Shown here piece after piece: positions 51,936 through 63,940 of a stretch of 64,000 nt of DNA. Each line of letters opens with the position of its first letter. Position 1 is the stretch's first letter. The stretch is from Parietaria judaica (lineage: Eukaryota; Streptophyta; Magnoliopsida; Rosales; Urticaceae). The DNA lies in NCBI GenBank assembly GCA_954871525.1, contig OX940864.1, forward strand, positions 4,148,001 through 4,212,000, read 5' to 3'. A model generated the notes under the pieces. The model was given only the letters and a program-made list of their open reading frames with translations, searched no databases and had not been told where the DNA came from. A program made the translations under genes and the position numbers.

Positions 51936-54161
51936 GTTCTCATGCCAAAATATGCAAGGATTAAATTGTTGACGAGAAATGCCATAGGAAATGCTATAGC
52001 ATTTCCTATAGCATTTCTTTATTTGACATTTCTTACAACCTTAAATTTCGAACCAATTGAAAAAATAATGATATTAGGGCTTATACATTGGAATTTGAAT
52101 ATAACAAGAGTTCTCATGCCAAAATATGCAAGGATTAAATTGTTGACGAGAAATGCCATAGGAAATGCTATAGCATTTCCTATAGCATTTCTTTATTTTA
52201 CATTTTTTACAACCTTAAATTTCGAACCAATTGAAAAAATAATGATTTTAGGGCTTATACATTGGAATTTTAATATAACAAGAGTTCTCATGCAAAAATA
52301 TTCAAGGATTAAATTGTTGACGAGAAATGCCATAGGAAATGCTATAGCATTTCCAATAGCATTTATTTATTTGACATTTTTTACAACCTTAAATTTCGAA
52401 CCAATTGAAAAAATAATGATATTTGGGCTTATACATTGGAATTTGAATATAACAAGAGTTCGCATGCCAAAATATGCAAGGATTAAATTGTTGACGAGAA
52501 ATGCCATAGGAAATGCTATAGCATTTCCTATAGCATTTCTTTATTTTACATTTTTTACAACCTTAAATTTCGAACCAATTGAAAAAAAATGATTTTAAGG
52601 CTTATACATTGGAATTTGAACATAACAAGAGTTCTCATGCAAAATTATGTAAGGATTAAATTGTTGACGAGAAATGCCATAGGAAATGCTATAGCATTTT
52701 CTATAGCATTTCTTTATTTTACATTGTTTACGACCTAAAATTTCGAACCAATTGAAAAAATAATGATTTTAGGGCTTATACATTGGAATTTGAATATAAC
52801 AAGAGTTCTCATGCAAAAATATGCAAGGATTAAATTGTTGACGAGAAATGCCATAGGAAATGCTATATGAAATACATTTTTTACAACCTTAAATTTCGAA
52901 CCAATTGAAAAAAAAAATGATTTTAGGGCTTATACATTGGAATTGAATATAACAAGAGTTCTCATGCAAAAATATGCAAGGATTAAATTGTTAACGAGAA
53001 ATGCCATAGGAAATGCTATAACATTTCCAATAGCATTTATTTATTTGACATTTTTTACAACCTTAAATTTCGAACTAAGTGAAAAAATAATGATATTTGG
53101 GCCTATACATTGGAATTTGAATATAACAAGAGTTCTCATGCCAAAATATGCAAGGATTAAATTGTTGAGGAGAAATGCCATAGGAAATGCTATATCATTT
53201 CCTATAGCATTTCTTTATTTTACTTTTTTTACAACCTTAAATTTCGAACCAATTGAAAAATAATGATTTTAAGGCTTATACATTGGAATTTGAATATAAC
53301 AAGAGTTCTCATGCAAAAATATGCAAGGATTAAATTGTTGACGAGAAATGCCATAGGAAATGCTATAGCATTACCTATAGCATTTCTTTATTTTACATTG
53401 TTTACGACCTAATATTTCGAACCAATTGAAAAAATAATTATTTTAGGGCTTATACATTGGAATTTGAATATAACAAGAGTTCTCATGCAAAAATATGAAA
53501 GGATTAAATTGTTGACGAGAAATGCCATAGGAAATGCTATAGCATTTCTTTATTTGACATTTTTTACAACCTTAAATTTCGAACCAATTGAAAAAATAAT
53601 GATATTAGGGCTTATACATTGGAATTTGAATATAACAAGAGTTCTCATGCCAAAATATGCAAGGATTAAATTGTTGACGAGAAATGCCATAGGAAATGCT
53701 ATAGCATTTCCTATAACATTTCTTTATTTTACATTTTTTACAACCTTAAATTTCAAACCAATTGAAAAAATAATTATTTTAGGGCTTATACATTGGAATT
53801 TGAATATAACAAGAGTTCTCATGCAAAAATATGCAAGGATTAAATTGTTGACGAGAAATGCCATAGGAAATGCTATAGCATTTCCAATAGCATTTATTTA
53901 TTTGACATTTTTTACAACCTTAAATTTCGAACCAATTGAAAAAATAATGATATTTGGACTTATACATTGGAATTTTAATATAACAAGAGTTCTCATGCCA
54001 AAATATGCAAGGATTAAATTGTTGACGAGAAATGCCATAGGAAATGCTATAGCATTTCCTATAGCATTTCTTTATTTTACATTTTTTACAACCTTAAATT
54101 TCGAACCATTTGGAAAATAATGATTTTAAGGCTTATACATTGGAATTTGAATATAACTAGA
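51936..54161 (+). repeat. 2,226-bp unit, copy 2
   Basis: This is the tandem copy of 49,710-51,935. The left junction is marked by ATATAACTAGAGTTCTC at 51,929 in place of ATATAACAAGAG; the same AACTAGAG occurs at the copy's right end near 54,155, supporting exchange in register. Its right part is also the start of the 5.9-kb block. Confidence 0.9.
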
Positions 54162-57100
54162 GTTCTCATGCAAAAATATGCAAGGATTAAATTGTTGACG
54201 AGAAATGCCATAGGAAATGCTATTTCCTATAGCATTTCTTTATTTTACATTGTTTACGACCTAAAATTTCGAACCAATTGAAAAAATAATTATTTTAGGG
54301 CTTATACATTGGAATTTTAATATAACAAGAATTCTCATGCAAAAATATGCAAGGCTTAAATTGTTGACGAGAAATGCCATAGGAAATGCTAGTGCATTTC
54401 TTTATTTGACATTTTTTACAACCTTAAATTTCGAACCAATTGAAAAAATAATGATATTAGGGCTTATACATTGGAATTTGAATATAACAAGAGTTCTCAT
54501 GCCAAAATATGCAAGGATTAAATTGTTGACGAGAAATGCCATAGGAAATGCTATAGCATTTCCTATATCATTTCTTTATTTTACATTTTTTACAACCTTA
54601 AATTTCGAACCAATTAAAAAAATAATGATTTTAGGGCTTATACATTTGAATTTGAATAAAACAAGAGTTCTCATGCAAAAATATGCAAGGATTAAATTGT
54701 TGACGAGAAATGCCATAGGAAATGCTATAGCATTTCCTATAGCATTTCTTTATTTTACATTGTTTACGACCTAAAATTTCAAACCAATTGAAAAAATAAT
54801 GATTTTAGGGCTTATACATTGGAATTTGAATATAACAAGAGTTCCCATGCAAAAATATGCAAGGATTAAATTGTTAACGAGAAATGCCATAGGAAATGCT
54901 ATAGCATTTAAAATAGAATATATTTATTTGACATTTTTTACAACCTTATATTTCGAACCAATTGAAAAAATAATGATATTTGGGCTTATACATTGGAATT
55001 TGAATATAACAAGAGTTCTCATGCCAAAATATGCAAGGATTAAATTGTTGACGAGAAATGCCATAGGAAATGCTATAGCATTTCCTATAGCATTTCTTTA
55101 TTTTACATTTTTTACAGCCTTAAATTTCGAACCAATTGAAAAATAATGATTTTAAGGGTTGACGAGAAATGCCATAGGAAATGCTATAGCATTTCCTATA
55201 GCATTTCTTTATTTTACATTGTTTACGACCTAAAATTTCGAACCAATTGAAAAAATAATGATTTTAGGGCTTATACATTGGAATTTGAATATAACAAAAG
55301 TTCTCATGCAAAAATATGCAAGGATTAAATTGTTGACGAGAAATGCCATAGGAAATACTATAGCATTTCTTTATTTGACATATTTTACAACCTTAAATTT
55401 CGAACCAATTGAAAAAATAATGATATTAGGGCTTATACATTGGAATTTGAATATAACAAGAGTTCTCATGCAAAAATATGCAAGGATTAAATTGTTGACG
55501 AGAAATGCCATAGGAAATGCTATAGCATTTCCAATAGCACTTATTTATTTGACATTTTTTACAACCTTAAATTTCGACCAATTGAAAAAATAATGATATT
55601 TGGACTTATACATTGGAATTTGAATATAACAAGAGTTCTCATGCCAAAATATGCAAGGATTAAATTGTTGACGAGAAATGCCATAGGAAATGCTATAGCA
55701 TTTCCTATAGCATTTCTTTATTTTACATTTTTTACAACCTTAAATTTCGAACCAATTGAAAAATAATGATTTTAAGGCTTATACATTGGAATTTTAATAT
55801 AACAAGAGTTCTCATGCAAAAATATGCAAGGATTAAATTGTTGAGGAGAAATGCCATAGGAAATGCAATATCATTTCCTATAGCATTTCTTTATTTTACA
55901 TTGTTTACGACCTAAAATTTTGAAACAAATTGAAAAAATAATGATTTTAGGGCTTATACATTGGAATTTGAATATAACAAGAGTTCTCATGCAAAAATAT
56001 GCAAGGATGAAATTGTTGACGAGAAATGCCATAGGAAATGCTATAGCATTTCTTTATTTGACATTTTTTACAACCTTAAATTTTGAACCAATTGAAAAAA
56101 TAATGATATTAGGGCTTATACATTGGAATTTGAATTTAACAAGAGTTCTAATGCCAAAATATGCAAGGATTAAATTGTTGACGAGAAATGTCATAGGAAA
56201 TGCTAGCTTTTCTTTATTTTACATTTTTTACAACCTTAAATATCGAACCAATTGAAAAAATAATGATTTTAGGGCTTATACATTAGAATTTGAATATAAC
56301 AAGAGTTCTCATGCAAAAATATGCAAGGATGAAATTGTTGACGAGAAATGCCATAGGAAATGTTATAGCATTTCTTTATTTGACATTTTTTACAACCTTA
56401 AATTTCGAACCAATTGAAAAAATAATGATATTAGGGCTTATACATTGGAATTTGAATATAACAAGAGTTCTCATGCCAAAATATGCAAGGATTAAATTGT
56501 TGACGAGAAATGCCATAGGAAATGCTATAGCATTTCCTATAGCATTTCTTTATTTTACATTTTTTACAACCTTAAATTTCGAACCAATTGAAAAAATAAT
56601 GATTTTAGGGCTTATACATTGGAATTTGAATATAACAAGAGTTTTCATGCAAAAATATGCAAGGATTAAATTGTTGACGAGAAATGCCATAGGAAATGTT
56701 ATAGCATTTCTTTATTTGACATTTTTTACAAACTTAAATTTCGAACCAATTGAAAAAATAATGATTTTAGGGCTTATACATTGGAATTTGAATATAACAA
56801 GAGTTCTCATGCCAAAATATACAAGGATTAAATTGTTGACGAGAAATGCCATAGGAAATGCTAGCATTTCCTATAGCATTTCTTTATTTTACATTTTTTA
56901 CAACCGTAAATTTCGAACCAATTGAAAAAATAATGATTTTAGGGCTTATACACTGGAATTTGAATATAACAAGAGTTCTCATGGAAAAATATGCAAGGAT
57001 TAAATTGTTGACGAGAAATGCCAAGGGAAATGCTATAGCATTTCCAATAGCATTTCTTTATTTGACATTTTTTACAACCTTAAATTTCGAACCAATTGAA

Positions 57101-58076
57101 AAAATAATGATATTAGGGCTTATACATTGGAATTTTAATATAACAAGAGTTCTCATGCAAAAATATGCAAGGATTAAATTGTTGACGAGAAATGCCATAA
57201 GAAATGCTAGCATTTCCTATAGCATTTCTTTATTTTACATTTTTTACAACCTTAAATTTCGAACCAATTGAAAAAATAATGATTTTAGGGCTTATACATT
57301 GGAATTTTAATATAACAAGAGTTCTTATGCAAAAATATGCAAGGATTAAATTGTTGTTATGAAATGCCATAGGAAATGCTATAGCATTTCCTTTTGCATT
57401 TCTTTATTTGACATTTTTTACAACCTTAAATTTCGAACCAATTGAAAAATAATGATTTTAGGGCTTATACATTGGAATTTGAATATAACAAGAGTTCTCA
57501 TGCAAAAATATGCAAGGATTAAAATTGTTGACGATAAATTCCATAGGAAATGCTATAGCATTTCCTATAGCATTTGTTTATTTGACATTTTTTACAACCT
57601 TAAATTTTGAACCAATTGAAAAATTAATGAATTTAGGGCTTATACATTGGAATTTGAATATAACAAGAGTTTTCATGCAAAAATATGCAAGGATTAAATT
57701 GTTGACGAAAAATGCCATAGGAAATGCTATAGCATTTCCTATAGCATTTCTTTATTTGACATTTTTTACAATCTTAAATTTTGAACCAATTGAAAAATTA
57801 ATGAATTTAGGGCTTATACATTGGAATTTGAATATAACAAGAGTTTTCATGCAAAAATATGCAAGGATTAAATTGTTGACGAGAAATGCCATAGGAAATG
57901 CTATAGCATTTCCTATAGCATTTCTTTATTTTACATTTTTTACAACCTTAAATTTCGAACCAATTGAAAAAATAATGATGTTAGGGCTTATACATTGGAA
58001 TTTTAATATAACAAGAAACCTCATGCAAAAATATGCAAGGATTAAATTGTTGACGAGAAATGCCATAGGAAATGCT
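52350..58076 (+). repeat. ~5.9-kb block (~34 monomers), copy 1
   Basis: This block matches 58,236-63,940 at offset 5,886, falling to 5,864 after a 22-bp palindrome loss in copy 2 near 62,737. Distinct markers include AAGGCTTAAATTG, CATTTAAAATAGAATATATTT, TTATATTTCG, the 62-bp deletion near 55,157, TTCGACCAATTG, AAGGATGAAATTG, CTAGCTTTTCTTTATT, TTGTTGTTATGAAATGCC, GGATTAAAATTGTTGACG, TTAATGAATTTAGGGC and AAGAAACCTCATGC. Three or four substitutions were noted between copies, for example CCTAAAATTTC against CCTACAATTTC near 54,773/60,659. Confidence 0.9.
55157..55158 (+). other. 62-bp deletion between TTTTAAGG and GTTGACGAG
   Basis: TTTTAAGG joins directly to GTTGACGAGAAATGCC, losing about 62 bp that include the CAAGAG and ATGCAAAAATATGC segments. 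The palindrome is intact. The identical scar lies at 61,043, 5,886 bp downstream, so it predates the block duplication. Confidence 0.88.
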
Positions 58077-58235
58077 ATATGAAATACATTTTTTACAACC
58101 TTAAATTTCGAACCAATTGAAAAAAAAAATGATTTTAGGGCTTATACATTGGAATTGAATATAACAAGAGTTCTCATGCAAAAATATGCAAGGATTAAAT
58201 TGTTAACGAGAAATGCCATAGGAAATGCTATAACA
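58077..58235 (+). repeat. Junction segment between the two 5.9-kb blocks
   Basis: This resembles 52,865-53,023 (the GAAATACATT scar, a run of nine or ten A, GGAATTGAATATAAC, TTAACGAG, CTATAACATTTCC) and then passes into sequence matching 52,350 onward. The join between an inner and an outer part of the block shows that the exchange was out of register by about 3 monomers. Confidence 0.78.
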
Positions 58236-61042
58236 TTTCCAATAGCATTTATTTATTTGACATTTTTTACAACCTTAAATTTCGAACCAATTGAAAAAAT
58301 AATGATATTTGGGCTTATACATTGGAATTTGAATATAACAAGAGTTCGCATGCCAAAATATGCAAGGATTAAATTGTTGACGAGAAATGCCATAGGAAAT
58401 GCTATAGCATTTCCTATAGCATTTCTTTATTTTACATTTTTTACAACCTTAAATTTCGAACCAATTGAAAAAAAATGATTTTAAGGCTTATACATTGGAA
58501 TTTGAACATAACAAGAGTTCTCATGCAAAATTATGTAAGGATTAAATTGTTGACGAGAAATGCCATAGGAAATGCTATAGCATTTTCTATAGCATTTCTT
58601 TATTTTACATTGTTTACGACCTAAAATTTCGAACCAATTGAAAAAATAATGATTTTAGGGCTTATACATTGGAATTTGAATATAACAAGAGTTCTCATGC
58701 AAAAATATGCAAGGATTAAATTGTTGACGAGAAATGCCATAGGAAATGCTATATGAAATACATTTTTTACAACCTTAAATTTCGAACCAATTGAAAAAAA
58801 AAATGATTTTAGGGCTTATACATTGGAATTGAATATAACAAGAGTTCTCATGCAAAAATATGCAAGGATTAAATTGTTAACGAGAAATGCCATAGGAAAT
58901 GCTATAACATTTCCAATAGCATTTATTTATTTGACATTTTTTACAACCTTAAATTTCGAACTAAGTGAAAAAATAATGATATTTGGGCCTATACATTGGA
59001 ATTTGAATATAACAAGAGTTCTCATGCCAAAATATGCAAGGATTAAATTGTTGAGGAGAAATGCCATAGGAAATGCTATATCATTTCCTATAGCATTTCT
59101 TTATTTTACTTTTTTTACAACCTTAAATTTCGAACCAATTGAAAAATAATGATTTTAAGGCTTATACATTGGAATTTGAATATAACAAGAGTTCTCATGC
59201 AAAAATATGCAAGGATTAAATTGTTGACGAGAAATGCCATAGGAAATGCTATAGCATTACCTATAGCATTTCTTTATTTTACATTGTTTACGACCTAATA
59301 TTTCGAACCAATTGAAAAAATAATGATTTTAGGGCTTATACATTGGAATTTGAATATAACAAGAGTTCTCATGCAAAAATATGAAAGGATTAAATTGTTG
59401 ACGAGAAATGCCATAGGAAATGCTATAGCATTTCTTTATTTGACATTTTTTACAACCTTAAATTTCGAACCAATTGAAAAAATAATGATATTAGGGCTTA
59501 TACATTGGAATTTGAATATAACAAGAGTTCTCATGCCAAAATATGCAAGGATTAAATTGTTGACGAGAAATGCCATAGGAAATGCTATAGCATTTCCTAT
59601 AACATTTCTTTATTTTACATTTTTTACAACCTTAAATTTCAAACCAATTGAAAAAATAATGATTTTAGGGCTTATACATTGGAATTTGAATATAACAAGA
59701 GTTCTCATGCAAAAATATGCAAGGATTAAATTGTTGACGAGAAATGCCATAGGAAATGCTATAGCATTTCCAATAGCATTTATTTATTTGACATTTTTTA
59801 CAACCTTAAATTTCGAACCAATTGAAAAAATAATGATATTTGGACTTATACATTGGAATTTTAATATAACAAGAGTTCTCATGCCAAAATATGCAAGGAT
59901 TAAATTGTTGACGAGAAATGCCATAGGAAATGCTATAGCATTTCCTATAGCATTTCTTTATTTTACATTTTTTACAACCTTAAATTTCGAACCATTTGGA
60001 AAATAATGATTTTAAGGCTTATACATTGGAATTTGAATATAACTAGAGTTCTCATGCAAAAATATGCAAGGATTAAATTGTTGACGAGAAATGCCATAGG
60101 AAATGCTATTTCCTATAGCATTTCTTTATTTTACATTGTTTACGACCTAAAATTTCGAACCAATTGAAAAAATAATTATTTTAGGGCTTATACATTGGAA
60201 TTTTAATATAACAAGAATTCTCATGCAAAAATATGCAAGGCTTAAATTGTTGACGAGAAATGCCATAGGAAATGCTAGTGCATTTCTTTATTTGACATTT
60301 TTTACAACCTTAAATTTCGAACCAATTGAAAAAATAATGATATTAGGGCTTATACATTGGAATTTGAATATAACAAGAGTTCTCATGCCAAAATATGCAA
60401 GGATTAAATTGTTGACGAGAAATGCCATAGGAAATGCTATAGCATTTCCTATATCATTTCTTTATTTTACATTTTTTACAACCTTAAATTTCGAACCAAT
60501 TAAAAAAATAATGATTTTAGGGCTTATACATTTGAATTTGAATAAAACAAGAGTTCTCATGCAAAAATATGCAAGGATTAAATTGTTGACGAGAAATGCC
60601 ATAGGAAATGCTATAGCATTTCCTATAGCATTTCTTTATTTTACATTGTTTACGACCTACAATTTCAAACCAATTGAAAAAATAATGATTTTAGGGCTTA
60701 TACATTGGAATTTGAATATAACAAGAGTTCCCATGCAAAAATATGCAAGGATTAAATTGTTAACGAGAAATGCCATAGGAAATGCTATAGCATTTAAAAT
60801 AGAATATATTTATTTGACATTTTTTACAACCTTATATTTCGAACCAATTGAAAAAATAATGATATTTGGGCTTATACATTGGAATTTGAATATAACAAGA
60901 GTTCTCATGCCAAAATATGCAAGGATTAAATTGTTGACGAGAAATGCCATAGGAAATGCTATAGCATTTCCTATAGCATTTCTTTATTTTACATTTTTTA
61001 CAGCCTTAAATTTCGAACCAATTGAAAAATAATGATTTTAAG

Positions 61043-61044
61043 GG
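61043..61044 (+). other. 62-bp deletion, second copy
   Basis: Same join, TTTTAAGG to GTTGACGAG, as at 55,157, carried by copy 2 of the 5.9-kb block. Confidence 0.88.
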
Positions 61045-62736
61045 TTGACGAGAAATGCCATAGGAAATGCTATAGCATTTCCTATAGCATTTCTTTATTT
61101 TACATTGTTTACGACCTAAAATTTCGAACCAATTGAAAAAATAATGATTTTAGGGCTTATACATTGGAATTTGAATATAACAAAAGTTCTCATGCAAAAA
61201 TATGCAAGGATTAAATTGTTGACGAGAAATGCCATAGGAAATACTATAGCATTTCTTTATTTGACATATTTTACAACCTTAAATTTCGAACCAATTGAAA
61301 AAATAATGATATTAGGGCTTATACATTGGAATTTGAATATAACAAGAGTTCTCATGCAAAAATATGCAAGGATTAAATTGTTGACGAGAAATGCCATAGG
61401 AAATGCTATAGCATTTCCAATAGCACTTATTTATTTGACATTTTTTACAACCTTAAATTTCGACCAATTGAAAAAATAATGATATTTGGACTTATACATT
61501 GGAATTTGAATATAACAAGAGTTCTCATGCCAAAATATGCAAGGATTAAATTGTTGACGAGAAATGCCATAGGAAATGCTATAGCATTTCCTATAGCATT
61601 TCTTTATTTTACATTTTTTACAACCTTAAATTTCGAACCAATTGAAAAATAATGATTTTAAGGCTTATACATTGGAATTTTAATATAACAAGAGTTCTCA
61701 TGCAAAAATATGCAAGGATTAAATTGTTGAGGAGAAATGCCATAGGAAATGCAATATCATTTCCTATAGCATTTCTTTATTTTACATTGTTTACGACCTA
61801 AAATTTTGAAACAAATTGAAAAAATAATGATTTTAGGGCTTATACATTGGAATTTGAATATAACAAGAGTTCTCATGCAAAAATATGCAAGGATGAAATT
61901 GTTGACGAGAAATGCCATAGGAAATGCTATAGCATTTCTTTATTTGACATTTTTTACAACCTTAAATTTTGAACCAATTGAAAAAATAATGATATTAGGG
62001 CTTATACATTGGAATTTGAATTTAACAAGAGTTCTAATGCCAAAATATGCAAGGATTAAATTGTTGACGAGAAATGTCATAGGAAATGCTAGCTTTTCTT
62101 TATTTTACATTTTTTACAACCTTAAATATCGAACCAATTGAAAAAATAATGATTTTAGGGCTTATACATTAGAATTTGAATATAACAAGAGTTCTCATGC
62201 AAAAATATGCAAGGATGAAATTGTTGACGAGAAATGCCATAGGAAATGTTATAGCATTTCTTTATTTGACATTTTTTACAACCTTAAATTTCGAACCAAT
62301 TGAAAAAATAATGATATTAGGGCTTATACATTGGAATTTGAATATAACAAGAGTTCTCATGCCAAAATATGCAAGGATTAAATTGTTGACGAGAAATGCC
62401 ATAGGAAATGCTATAGCATTTCCTATAGCATTTCTTTATTTTACATTTTTTACAACCTTAAATTTCGAACCAATTGAAAAAATAATGATTTTAGGGCTTA
62501 TACATTGGAATTTGAATATAACAAGAGTTTTCATGCAAAAATATGCAAGGATTAAATTGTTGACGAGAAATGCCATAGGAAATGTTATAGCATTTCTTTA
62601 TTTGACATTTTTTACAAACTTAAATTTCGAACCAATTGAAAAAATAATGATTTTAGGGCTTATACATTGGAATTTGAATATAACAAGAGTTCTCATGCCA
62701 AAATATACAAGGATTAAATTGTTGACGAGAAATGCC

Positions 62737-62738
62737 AT
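62737..62738 (+). other. 22-bp palindrome deletion private to block copy 2
   Basis: GAAATGCCATAG joins directly to CATTTCTTTATTTT. Copy 1 at about 56,851 still has the intervening 22 bases with a GCTAGC centre. The change therefore happened after the 5.9-kb duplication and is direct evidence of recent instability at the palindrome. Confidence 0.88.
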
Positions 62739-63940
62739 AGCATTTCTTTATTTTACATTTTTTACAACCGTAAATTTCGAACCAATTGAAAAAATAATGA
62801 TTTTAGGGCTTATACACTGGAATTTGAATATAACAAGAGTTCTCATGGAAAAATATGCAAGGATTAAATTGTTGACGAGAAATGCCAAGGGAAATGCTAT
62901 AGCATTTCCAATAGCATTTCTTTATTTGACATTTTTTACAACCTTAAATTTCGAACAAATTGAAAAAATAATGATATTAGGGCTTATACATTGGAATTTT
63001 AATATAACAAGAGTTCTCATGCAAAAATATGCAAGGATTAAATTGTTGACGAGAAATGCCATAAGAAATGCTAGCATTTCCTATAGCATTTCTTTATTTT
63101 ACATTTTTTACAACCTTAAATTTCGAACCAATTGAAAAAATAATGATTTTAGGGCTTATACATTGGAATTTTAATATAACAAGAGTTCTTATGCAAAAAT
63201 ATGCAAGGATTAAATTGTTGTTATGAAATGCCATAGGAAATGCTATAGCATTTCCTTTTGCATTTCTTTATTTGACATTTTTTACAACCTTAAATTTCGA
63301 ACCAATTGAAAAATAATGATTTTAGGGCTTATACATTGGAATTTGAATATAACAAGAGTTCTCATGCAAAAATATGCAAGGATTAAAATTGTTGACGATA
63401 AATTCCATAGGAAATGCTATAGCATTTCCTATAGCATTTGTTTATTTGACATTTTTTACAACCTTAAATTTTGAACCAATTGAAAAATTAATGAATTTAG
63501 GGCTTATACATTGGAATTTGAATATAACAAGAGTTTTCATGCAAAAATATGCAAGGATTAAATTGTTGACGAAAAATGCCATAGGAAATGCTATAGCATT
63601 TCCTATAGCATTTCTTTATTTGACATTTTTTACAATCTTAAATTTTGAACCAATTGAAAAATTAATGAATTTAGGGCTTATACATTGGAATTTGAATATA
63701 ACAAGAGTTTTCATGCAAAAATATGCAAGGATTAAATTGTTGACGAGAAATGCCATAGGAAATGCTATAGCATTTCCTATAGCATTTCTTTATTTTACAT
63801 TTTTTACAACCTTAAATTTCGAACCAATTGAAAAAATAATGATGTTAGGGCTTATACATTGGAATTTTAATATAACAAGAAACCTCATGCAAAAATATGC
63901 AAGGATTAAATTGTTGACGAGAAATGCCATAGGAAATGCT

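Larger units (their letters stand above)
58236..63940 (+). repeat. ~5.9-kb block, copy 2
   Basis: This is collinear with 52,350-58,076. It lacks a 22-bp palindrome piece near 62,737, where CCATAGCATTTC replaces the CCATAGG...CTATAGCATTTC of copy 1, and has AACAAATTG for AACCAATTG near 62,953. At about 63,940 it continues into a normal palindrome where copy 1 has the GAAATACATT scar, so the blocks diverge there. Confidence 0.9.
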
